In this document: positions 7,465 to 14,807 of the stretch, one piece after another | How the letters are laid out: the number at the start of each line of letters is the position of its first letter | Position numbering within the stretch: position 1 is the first letter of the stretch | NCBI GenBank assembly: GCA_017961325.1 | Contig: JAGCXM010000023.1 | Span: 1-39,569, forward strand | From: a bacterium | Lineage (GTDB): Bacteria; UBP6; UBA1177 | Direction: 5' to 3' | Length of the DNA stretch: 39,569 bases | Position numbers and translations under genes: made by a program | The notes under the pieces: generated by a model | What the model was told of the DNA's origin: nothing | What the model saw: the letters and a program-made list of their open reading frames with translations, nothing else | Database searches by the model: none

Positions 7465-8233
7465 AGAGAATTCTCCTGTAAATTACCTCATCTTTTTCAG
7501 AAAAGACGTTGAATACGATTTTCATTCCGTCTCCGCTCTGTTCTTTCCATTTGCGCACGGTGTCAACGGCAATTTCCGCCGCTCTATCGGCAGGAAAGCG
7601 GAATACGCCGGTTGAGATACAGCAGAATGCGATAGAAACACAGCCGTTTGCTTTCGCAATATCAAGGCAGCTTTTGTAGCAAGAAGCGAGCAGATCGCGG
7701 TCAGTTGCGGTAAGTTCTCCTCTGACGATAGGGCCCACGGTATGGATCACGTATTTGCTCGGGAGATTGAATGCAGGCGTGATTTTTGCCTGACCTGCAG
7801 GCTCTTCGTGTCCCTGTTTTTGCATGATATCCGCACACACAGCACGAAGCTGGATCCCTGCAAATGTATGTATGCAGTTATCGATGCACAAATGGCACGG
7901 CTGCCAGCAACCGGTCATTCCGCTGTTAGCCGCATTCACGATGGCGTCCACTTTGAGAGTCGTTATATCGCCGCGCCACAAATAAAGTTCGTTGTCGGCA
8001 GAGTGCAGATCCGCAATATCCGTGATTCCGTGCGAGCGGTTTTCTTCCTGAAGATATTCATCTTGTATTTTCAAAAATTCATCGCTTGCGGGAAGCGGCG
8101 GCCTGACATTCACTAAAGAGCGTAAAAGATCTTTCTGCTCATCATCAGTCTGCGGAATTTCAATCTCTTCATACTGCGGATTTTCTTTAAGAAGATATTT
8201 TATCAGAAATTCTCTTCGTTCTCTTTGTGTCAT
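7451..8233 (-). CDS. SirTM-linked macrodomain protein (ADP-ribosyl hydrolase, Zn type)
   Basis: 260 aa from the ATG at 8233 (GGAGG upstream overlaps an in-frame TTG at 8245 that I reject as start). A helical N-terminal region of about 80 residues is followed by a macrodomain: LYLWRGDITTLKVDAIVNAANSGM, GPIVRGELTATDRDLLASCYKSCL, IAFCCISTGVFRFP. The Cys/His-rich loop GCWQPCHLCIDNCIH (about residues 108-122) marks the zinc-dependent subgroup paired with SirTM sirtuins, which removes ADP-ribose added by the partner. It sits between the reductase (16 nt away) and the sirtuin (14-nt overlap), so the three form one operon. Confidence 0.9.
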   Translation of the reverse strand: MTQRERREFLIKYLLKENPQYEEIEIPQTDDEQKDLLRSLVNVRPPLPASDEFLKIQDEYLQEENRSHGITDIADLHSADNELYLWRGDITTLKVDAIVNAANSGMTGCWQPCHLCIDNCIHTFAGIQLRAVCADIMQKQGHEEPAGQAKITPAFNLPSKYVIHTVGPIVRGELTATDRDLLASCYKSCLDIAKANGCVSIAFCCISTGVFRFPADRAAEIAVDTVRKWKEQSGDGMKIVFNVFSEKDEVIYRRILYGRD

Positions 8234-8249
8234 GCCGCCCTCCAAAAAA

Positions 8250-8879
8250 CTATTCCCTTACAAGAGAAATTCTCTTCTGTATATTATTTCCTTTTGTGAT
8301 TTCTTCAATAAGTGCAGCAGCGTAGTCGGCATAGCTGATGATGCTTTCGCCTTTCGAGTTGAGAGTGAGTTCTTCTCCGCCCCAGATCCATTTTCCGGTT
8401 TTAGGTGCGTCAGCCTGGAAATCTCCGGCAGGGCTGATGTATGTCCATTTGACATCGTTTCTCTTTCTCAAATCTGCCAGAGCAGCCGCCATTGCACATG
8501 CAAGCGGTTTGAAGATGTCTGGAAAATCCGGAGTTTCGGAAACGGTCATGGTGTGTTCCTTGTTTACATAAAGGCTTCCTGCGCCGCCTACAACGACAAG
8601 GCGTGTTTCGGTTCCGGAAAGCAGATCGCAAAGGTGAGAAAGCGATTTTCCGTGGTTCGGAAGCTCGGCTTCTACCCATGCGCCGAAAGCGTCAACGACA
8701 GCATCGAAACCGGCGAGATCATTTTTTGTGAGCGCGAAAATGTCCTTCTGAACAAAATTTTTTGCCGCGCTTTTGTTCTCCTCGCGGGCGAATCCCGTAA
8801 CATCCATACCTGCCGCAAGTGCTTCCGCGACAACAAGTTTTCCGACTTTTCCGTTCGAGCAAATAACTGCAACTTTCAT
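8250..8879 (-). CDS. NAD(P)-binding reductase, YwnB/NmrA-like
   Basis: 209 aa from the ATG at 8879 (GGAGGAAATT upstream; an ATG four codons earlier overlaps the RBS). Rossmann motif MKVAVICSNGKVGKLVVAEAL, then DIFALTKNDLAGFDAVVDAFGAW, TRLVVVGGAGSLYV and WTYISPAGDFQ follow the pattern of atypical short-chain (SDR_a5) NAD(P)H-dependent reductases such as YwnB. It ends IQKRISLVRE, a normal family tail. It is the first gene of the SirTM operon. The operator array at 9116-9178, which drives the divergent alcohol dehydrogenase, lies about 240 bp upstream and could also affect it. Confidence 0.8.
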   Translation of the reverse strand: MKVAVICSNGKVGKLVVAEALAAGMDVTGFAREENKSAAKNFVQKDIFALTKNDLAGFDAVVDAFGAWVEAELPNHGKSLSHLCDLLSGTETRLVVVGGAGSLYVNKEHTMTVSETPDFPDIFKPLACAMAAALADLRKRNDVKWTYISPAGDFQADAPKTGKWIWGGEELTLNSKGESIISYADYAAALIEEITKGNNIQKRISLVRE

Positions 8880-8972
8880 AATTTCCTCCATTCAAAAATT
8901 AAAAAAAACTTCGGCAAAGAATCGTTGTTCTTTGTCGATTACAACTGTGCAAATATAAACGCTTTTGATGTA

Positions 8973-9134
8973 ATGTCAATAGAACATCACTGTTTTTTTT
9001 TTGATGTTTTTTCAAATATTGCTGAAATTGTTAAAGAAAAACTATCCGGAAGATCTTTCACATTTGTTCAAGATGACGATTTGCTGGCGTGCTGTCCGTG
9101 TTCCTGTAAAAAACCTGACACGATGTCAAAATAA
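8973..9134 (+). pseudogene. Small DUF1284-like remnant
   Basis: 53 codons on the + strand in the divergent 333-bp gap between the reductase and the alcohol dehydrogenase. MSIEHHCFFF, SNIAEIVKEKLSG, DDDLLACCPCSC recalls the HH...D-C-CP-C pattern of DUF1284 proteins but is about half their usual length. It has no RBS, and its stop lies just past the first operator. Most likely a decayed fragment; the rest of the gap (8880-8972) shows nothing I can name. Confidence 0.3.
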
Positions 9135-9178
9135 AAAATTGACACAGTGTCATTTTTATTTATTCTGACGCTGTGACG
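9116..9178 (+). promoter_or_regulatory. Triple operator and promoter of the alcohol dehydrogenase gene
   Basis: O1 TGACACGATGTCA (9116-9128), O2 TGACACAGTGTCA (9140-9152) and O3 TGACGCTGTGACG (9166-9178). The -35 TTGACA (9139-9144) lies in O2; the -10 TATTCT (9161-9166) touches O3; the spacer is 16 bp. ATAATGTTCG (9181-9190) follows, a box shared with several other units. Confidence 0.8.
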
Positions 9179-9212
9179 TGATAATGTTCGTTTTAACTAA
9201 AAGGAGGCTTTT

Positions 9213-10379
9213 ATGAACGGAAACTTTGTTTATTCAAACCCTACAAGGCTTTATTTCGGTGACAAATCTCTTGATTTCCTGAAAGACGAGCTTGCCAAAT
9301 ACGGCAGAAAAATCATGCTGAGTTACGGCGGCGGTTCTATCAAAAAGAACGGGATTTACGATGCTGTCATGGAAATTCTCAAAAGCTCAGGCAAGGAGGT
9401 TTTCGAGGACCCCGGTGTTATGCCGAATCCGACGGTCGAAAAGCTGCTCGAAGGGTGCAGGATCGCACGCGAAAACGATGTCGATTTCATTCTTGCGGTA
9501 GGCGGCGGCTCTGTTGTCGACTATGCAAAAGGCGTTGCTGTGTCGGCATGGTATGACGGCGACCCGTGGGAAAAATACTATCTTAAAATGGAAAATCCGG
9601 CAAACAGGATCCTTCCTCTGGGATGCGTTCTTACGATGGTCGGAACAGGGAGCGAAATGAACGGCGGATCGGTCATCACGAACCACGAGCAGAAACTCAA
9701 AATCGGCCATGTTTTCGGCGAGGAACTCTACCCGAAATTCGCGATTTTAAACCCGAAATACACTTTCTCGATCCCGAAAAAGCAGATGATCGCCGGATTT
9801 TTCGATATAATGTCGCACATAATGGAGCAGTATTTCTCTGGCGACGACGACAACACTTCCGACTATATCGCAGAAGGTCTCATGCGCTCGCTCATCCACT
9901 CATCACGCATCGCTGTCAAAAATCCTGAGGATTACGAGGCGAGAAGCAATATCATGTGGATCGCGACATGGGCACTCAACACCCTCATCGGAAAAGGAAA
10001 ACCGCAGGACTGGATGGTTCACATGATCGGTCAGTCGATCGGAGCGTTCACCGATGCGACCCACGGAATGACTCTTTCGGGCGTATCGCTTCCTTACTAC
10101 CGCGTTTCCATGAAAGATGCGCCGTGGAAATTCGCCCGTTTCGCGAAAAATGTCTGGGATGTTGACTGCACAGGTAAAAGCGAGGAGAAAATCGCGGAAG
10201 AAGGACTTCAGGCGATGGAAAACTGGATGAAGGAACTCGGTCTCTGCCTTCATATTGCGGAACTCGGCGTTACGGAAGAGATGTTTGAAGGAATCGCTAA
10301 AGGGACTTTCCTCATCAATTCAGGCTATCACAAGTTCACGAAAGATGAAATCGTTCAGATTTTGAAAGAGAGTATGTAA
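9213..10379 (+). CDS. Iron-containing alcohol dehydrogenase (YqhD/BDH-like)
   Basis: 388 aa, AAGGAGG upstream. Group III ADH: the nucleotide-binding GGGSVVDYAKG (residues 97-107) and metal ligands D198, H202, H270 and H284 (GFFDIMSHIMEQ, WMVHMIGQ, DATHGMTLS) are all present, so it should be active. YqhD/BDH-type enzymes reduce aldehydes (butanal, acrolein, methylglyoxal-type) with NAD(P)H and often serve aldehyde detoxification. It is cytoplasmic, with no signal peptide. It is a single-gene unit under a full triple operator. Substrate and cofactor preference cannot be read from the sequence. Confidence 0.93.
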   Translation: MNGNFVYSNPTRLYFGDKSLDFLKDELAKYGRKIMLSYGGGSIKKNGIYDAVMEILKSSGKEVFEDPGVMPNPTVEKLLEGCRIARENDVDFILAVGGGSVVDYAKGVAVSAWYDGDPWEKYYLKMENPANRILPLGCVLTMVGTGSEMNGGSVITNHEQKLKIGHVFGEELYPKFAILNPKYTFSIPKKQMIAGFFDIMSHIMEQYFSGDDDNTSDYIAEGLMRSLIHSSRIAVKNPEDYEARSNIMWIATWALNTLIGKGKPQDWMVHMIGQSIGAFTDATHGMTLSGVSLPYYRVSMKDAPWKFARFAKNVWDVDCTGKSEEKIAEEGLQAMENWMKELGLCLHIAELGVTEEMFEGIAKGTFLINSGYHKFTKDEIVQILKESM

Positions 10380-10396
10380 TAAATCGGAATGATAAG

Positions 10397-10409
10397 TGAC
10401 ACAAAGTCA
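10397..10409. promoter_or_regulatory. Hybrid operator-like site
   Basis: TGACACAAAGTCA joins the left half of the island operator (TGACAC) to the right half of the TetR-promoter palindrome (AAGTCA). ATAATGTTCG follows at 10412-10421, as at other promoters, but no matching -35/-10 pair is visible. Confidence 0.4.
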
Positions 10410-10460
10410 GAATAATGTTCGCAACTGATTTTACCATTAAACCAAGAAAGTCTTTGTAAT

Positions 10461-10652
10461 TTTTCTCCAAAAACCTTGCCATTTTCTGCCCTTTCTTTAT
10501 TATACTTTGCGTTGATTTTATGCACCTTTTATTTCGAGGATTTCATGAAAAAAATTATTATTTTCGGACTTTTTTGTGTGTCACTTATGATTCTTGGCTG
10601 CGGAGACAGCGGCAATTCTGGAAAAACTACCGATAACGGCAACGATTCAGGT
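10461..10652. repeat. Leader repeat, copy 2 (paired with 1281-1472)
   Basis: Same gap-free leader as copy 1: promoter-like sequence, RBS, signal peptide and the start of the mature lipoprotein. After about 10650 the two genes diverge completely in their stalks. Confidence 0.9.
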
Positions 10653-11609
10653 CGTGAAATGGGCTCGCTTTACGGTGAATGCTATCCAAACGAAACCTGC
10701 GACAAAGGACTTGAATGTGATGTTGAGAACAATATCTGCATTAAAGAATCTGAAAACTCGGAAAATTCTGACGACACAGACACTACATCGGAAAACAAGG
10801 AAGACAAAACCGATACAGATTCGGAAATTTCAGACAATGAGAGTGATTCGACAACAGATTCGATGTCGGATGATAAAACTGAAGATTCAACAAACAACGA
10901 TGATGACGCAAACAATGACGACGACAACGGCTGTACTACCGGCGCATACAAATGTAAAGACTCAAACTCTTATTTCTGTAAAGGTGATTTGTGGACTTTT
11001 GAAAAATATTGTGAGTACGGCTGTGACTCAGCAACAGGAAAATGTAAGACTACGGAGTGTAGTGGAAACGAATATACCTGCTATTACGAGTATACCTCCA
11101 GACATTGTGAAAACGGGCATTGGAAAACCGAATCCTGTGAAGGCGGTTGTGATCAGACAACAGGTAAATGCCGGGATTTCTGCTACAATATAACAGGAAA
11201 AACATGGTCACGAAAAGCAGAAACCAAGAAAAACTGGGAAGAGGCGCTCGATTACTGTGATAAACTTACGGCATGCGGACACTCCGACTGGCATCTTCCG
11301 ACAATCAGTGAACTTCGAACTCTTGTTCAGAATTGTCCTGCAATCGAAACTGGTGGAAAATGCGGTGTCACGGATGACTGCCTGTCTTACCCAGAATGCT
11401 GGACGGAGAACTGCAGCATGTGCTCGTCAGATTCTAACGACTACAGCAAAATAGATGACTTTAGCATCTGTCTCTGGTCGTCCTCTGTCGTTCATGATAA
11501 TTACACAGAAGCCGCTTGGAATATTTACTTCTTTTCTACGTTTGTGGATTTAAGCAGTGCAAGCAGCAACCTGGCCAATGATGTGCGCTGTGTAAGAAAT
11601 GCGAATTAA
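10545..11609 (+). CDS. Cys-rich DUF1566 surface lipoprotein, paralogue 2
   Basis: 354 aa from the ATG at 10545, same start context as the gene at 1365. The lipobox is MILGC. An early Cys segment (GECYPNETCDKGLECDVENNICI) precedes a long Asp/Ser/Thr/Asn stalk (residues about 65-125). Two similar Cys repeats follow, each ending in GCD-x-x-TGKC. The C-terminal DUF1566-like domain (TWSRKAETKKNWEEALDYC, SDWHLPTISELRTLVQNC, DVRCVRNAN) is probably an extracellular ligand-binding fold. It borders the second AT-rich module, as its paralogue borders the first. Function unknown. Confidence 0.8.
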   Translation: MKKIIIFGLFCVSLMILGCGDSGNSGKTTDNGNDSGREMGSLYGECYPNETCDKGLECDVENNICIKESENSENSDDTDTTSENKEDKTDTDSEISDNESDSTTDSMSDDKTEDSTNNDDDANNDDDNGCTTGAYKCKDSNSYFCKGDLWTFEKYCEYGCDSATGKCKTTECSGNEYTCYYEYTSRHCENGHWKTESCEGGCDQTTGKCRDFCYNITGKTWSRKAETKKNWEEALDYCDKLTACGHSDWHLPTISELRTLVQNCPAIETGGKCGVTDDCLSYPECWTENCSMCSSDSNDYSKIDDFSICLWSSSVVHDNYTEAAWNIYFFSTFVDLSSASSNLANDVRCVRNAN

Positions 11610-11663
11610 AATTATAATTAGACAAAACAATGAGGAATATTGAGGACGCGTTAGAATACAAGA

Positions 11664-13268
11664 ATGATTGAGCATGAAAACATATATCGTAATGCAAAGA
11701 AGTTCCGCGCCAACAAAGATTTCCAACAGCTTTTAACCCAGGGAAATATTGCTTTCTACTCAGGTTGTGAAGTTACTCAGATTTTTTTGTTCGATCAGTT
11801 AAATAGAAAAGCTATTAATTACTTTTCATTATTTACATTTGATGAAATTGAAACTGTTGAAGACAAGCCTCGTTTTTTATTGCCTAAATTAAAGAGAATT
11901 GACTCTCTTTACTCGCTTGGAGTCCAACAGCAAAGAATATCTCTTGATACGGCTAAACAAGTATTTGCAGAAATTCAAGAAGGAAGATTGAATTATGATG
12001 AAAATTGTGATGTTTCAAAGAATTTAGTTTTGTTGCCAAAAACTTATGTCCCGGCTCTTTCTATAAATTTTCCAGTGTTTCTGAATTCAATTTTAAAACC
12101 AAATTACTGGGGAGACAATTACATAATAGAATTTTTTGATGAATCAAAAGAACTTTTTGTTTCAGACGAAAATGCACGAAGTAAATTTGATCACATAAAT
12201 ACAATAGTCAAATCAATTCCAGCAATAAAAATAGATTTGTCAACGGCACACGACAGGATCGGTAATATTATTTTTCAATTTCCGATTACAATTTTAAAAA
12301 CGAAAATATCTTCAGAAAAGGATTCAGTAAATTTGAGAATCCAAGCGCGATACCATCCTAAAGTTTCGAAGGCTAAAAATTTACATATCGAAATGTTTAC
12401 GACCTATGACAATATTATTTCAGGTTTTAATGCAATAGATACAGACTCTAAAGAAATCAATAATGTCTTGGAAGTAGGCGACGATAATAATCTGAACATT
12501 ATATTATCAGAAAAAGAAACAGGGTTAATACTTCGCAATTCAAAAATCATTTTTTGTAAAAGTGCAAGTTTTTGCGGTCATATTGGAACCGGAATGGAGC
12601 CTAGAACTATCCGTTTTAAAGATGGTAAAGAGGAAAAAATAGAATTATCATATTTACATAGGTTTGTTGATACGCGTGAAAATAATTACTACAATATTAT
12701 ATCAAGGCGCAATCAAAATAATGAAATTCTGTTAAAAAGTGGAGATTATAAACTTTTGAAATCCGACCAGAGAGAGGATGCTTTAGAATATATTAGAAAG
12801 AAAATTCGAAGTCATAGCAATGTGGCAGAAATCTGTTTATGGGATCCCTATCTAACAGCCAAAGATATTATTGAGACATTGTATTTTGAAGACACTGGTA
12901 TGCCATTCCGATGTATAACCAGTTATCAGAAGTCAAAAAAAATAACGGAAACAAAAAATGATTTTGATAGTTTTCGCAAAGAACAAAAGTTGTATTTTAT
13001 GAATAACTCCAATAATCTTGGAGTAAAGATGAAATTTTTAGCTCAACATGACAATTATGGTTGGAAATTTCATGACAGGTTCTTAATTTTTGTTCCTCAA
13101 GCTTCTACGGATTTACCTATAGTTTATTCATTGGGAACATCAGTTAATATCATTGGTAAAAATCACCACATTATTCAAAAAGTAACAAATCCTAAAGAAA
13201 TATTGGAAAATTTCGAAGAATTGTGGAAATCGCTGGACAATGAGAATTGTATTGTAGCCGAGTTTTAG
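11664..13268 (+). CDS. PLD-like protein of an uncharacterised two-gene module
   Basis: 534 aa, strongly AT-rich; the start has no clear RBS. Residues about 1-370 form a large N-terminal region I do not recognise (IAFYSGCEVTQIFLFDQLNRKAINYFSL; RPPLE-type motifs absent). The C-terminal part looks like a phospholipase-D-fold domain: ICLWDPYLTAKDIIETLY (about residue 395), then FHDRFLIF (H470, D471, R472) and SLGTSVNIIGKNHH (G491-T492-S493). HDR replaces the canonical HxK and GTSvN replaces GSxN, a variant seen in PLD-like proteins near defence genes. It is followed 9 nt later by a helical partner. It may cleave or sense nucleic acid; this is inference. I cannot name a family with confidence (a VPA1262-like family is one possibility to test). 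Confidence 0.6.
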   Translation: MIEHENIYRNAKKFRANKDFQQLLTQGNIAFYSGCEVTQIFLFDQLNRKAINYFSLFTFDEIETVEDKPRFLLPKLKRIDSLYSLGVQQQRISLDTAKQVFAEIQEGRLNYDENCDVSKNLVLLPKTYVPALSINFPVFLNSILKPNYWGDNYIIEFFDESKELFVSDENARSKFDHINTIVKSIPAIKIDLSTAHDRIGNIIFQFPITILKTKISSEKDSVNLRIQARYHPKVSKAKNLHIEMFTTYDNIISGFNAIDTDSKEINNVLEVGDDNNLNIILSEKETGLILRNSKIIFCKSASFCGHIGTGMEPRTIRFKDGKEEKIELSYLHRFVDTRENNYYNIISRRNQNNEILLKSGDYKLLKSDQREDALEYIRKKIRSHSNVAEICLWDPYLTAKDIIETLYFEDTGMPFRCITSYQKSKKITETKNDFDSFRKEQKLYFMNNSNNLGVKMKFLAQHDNYGWKFHDRFLIFVPQASTDLPIVYSLGTSVNIIGKNHHIIQKVTNPKEILENFEELWKSLDNENCIVAEF

Positions 13269-13277
13269 GAGTGTTTT

Positions 13278-14807
13278 ATGAATAAATTCTTGGCTGAAGA
13301 CTTGAAGAATGTTGATTTTATTTCGAGTTTGTATGATGCATTTGCCTCTATAATAAATATAAATAAGAAATGCGACGAACGATTATTACATGATTTTTGT
13401 AAAGAAATTTCAGAGATGATATTTAATTATTCATCCGTATCCTGCAGACAAAATACAAATTTAAATGATAAGCAACTTACAAAAACAAAAGAATGTCTCT
13501 TGATTGCTGTAAGATTGTTTGATGAGGCTTGTGAAGAAAATAATTTAAAAAAACTTCTGATATCACTGCGTATTTTTGATTTTTTTGACCAGAATTGTGG
13601 GCTGATTGAAATATCAAAAATTCCTGAAGATTTAAAAAATAAAATTGTTGGCATTTTAAAAACAACAGATTTTGAAATAAATTTTCCAAAGCATACTTCT
13701 TATAGTGAAAAGGAAATGCTAGAGATTCTCAATAATACAAAAATAAGCACTGATTATTCAGAAGTAATTGGCATTATAGATGGTATTATGGATGTGTTCA
13801 TTCTTCAAAATGTTTTTTGGGATATCAAAAGCACATGGGGAATTTTAATAAATTTTGCCAGTTGCCTTGATAAGAAAATAATATTAGATGTTTTAAACAG
13901 TACAGATAGCTGTAAGAAAATAGAATTGTTTTTTTCATCTTTAGAGAAAGAATTTTTTTGTGATATGTCTTTTGCTTCCGAGTTGAAGAATAATTATCTT
14001 GTCTTGCGGGTTTTTAAATACTGGTTGCTTTCCCTTGAGGATAAATATTGGAAATTTAATAAGTTAGAAGAAATTCCTGATTATACAGATTACTTAACAA
14101 GCATGTTTTTAAACTCAAATTTACATCTTGAAAATTACATCGAAATTTTACGAATATCGCATCTGAAAAGCTATAATTATCTGTTGGGAAGACTGGTTGC
14201 CTTGCACGAGAATTTTTTACACATTTACTTGAATCACATTTCTTTTGGAAAAGAAGAAACTCAAGCATTTTCTTTAGGCTTTTTAGAAAAAACAGACTGC
14301 TCAGCGGATAATGTTGTAACTAATACTATAGAACAAATAAAATCAAAGTTTTTGGCACATGAAATACATTCATACTCCAACATAAATTTTTATACCGGTT
14401 TTTTAGATTTGTTTTGTTATTATTTTCGCATAAAAAATCCAGATAGAAATGCTTATTTAAAAACTTTAGCAGACTATTCAGAAAAAATACTGTCTGAACA
14501 GAACTCTTGGAATCATGAGGCTGTAAAATCGGTGTGGGTAGATTTTTATTATTTTTGTTTGTCCAACATTGTAGGAAAATATGTTTTTTCTGAAAATGAA
14601 TTGAGAACAGTAATCCCTGCATTGTTTGATGAACGTAATGAAGTGATTTACGATATAAAATCGTTAAATGTGATGAGAACACTTTTGATGACACCAAACA
14701 AACAGATAAAAATAATAATTAAGCCGAATGTTTTACTGCAATATTTAATTGAAGTCGAGGAAGAAGAAATGATAACTAAGGAGCAACCCAATGACCAACA
14801 TAACTGA
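13278..14807 (+). CDS. Large helical protein, partner of the PLD-like protein
   Basis: 509 aa, very AT-rich, ATG preceded by TAGGAGTG. No motif is recognised. The sequence is rich in Leu, Ile, Lys, Asn and Phe and reads as successive amphipathic helices (KECLLIAVRLFDEACEEN, LKKLLISLRIFDFFDQ, HLENYIEILRISHLKSYNYL), suggesting an all-alpha repeat scaffold. There is no signal peptide or membrane segment. It is coupled to the upstream PLD-like gene (9-nt gap) and its last 17 nt overlap the AlbA_2 gene in another frame. A sensor or scaffold role is inferred from gene order only. Confidence 0.6.
   Translation: MNKFLAEDLKNVDFISSLYDAFASIININKKCDERLLHDFCKEISEMIFNYSSVSCRQNTNLNDKQLTKTKECLLIAVRLFDEACEENNLKKLLISLRIFDFFDQNCGLIEISKIPEDLKNKIVGILKTTDFEINFPKHTSYSEKEMLEILNNTKISTDYSEVIGIIDGIMDVFILQNVFWDIKSTWGILINFASCLDKKIILDVLNSTDSCKKIELFFSSLEKEFFCDMSFASELKNNYLVLRVFKYWLLSLEDKYWKFNKLEEIPDYTDYLTSMFLNSNLHLENYIEILRISHLKSYNYLLGRLVALHENFLHIYLNHISFGKEETQAFSLGFLEKTDCSADNVVTNTIEQIKSKFLAHEIHSYSNINFYTGFLDLFCYYFRIKNPDRNAYLKTLADYSEKILSEQNSWNHEAVKSVWVDFYYFCLSNIVGKYVFSENELRTVIPALFDERNEVIYDIKSLNVMRTLLMTPNKQIKIIIKPNVLLQYLIEVEEEEMITKEQPNDQHN

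Noticed and set aside
8232-9134. 300-aa open frame on the + strand
   Set aside because: Most of it is the reverse of the NAD(P)-binding reductase gene. Only the last 53 codons, outside that gene, look possibly coding and are listed as a remnant.
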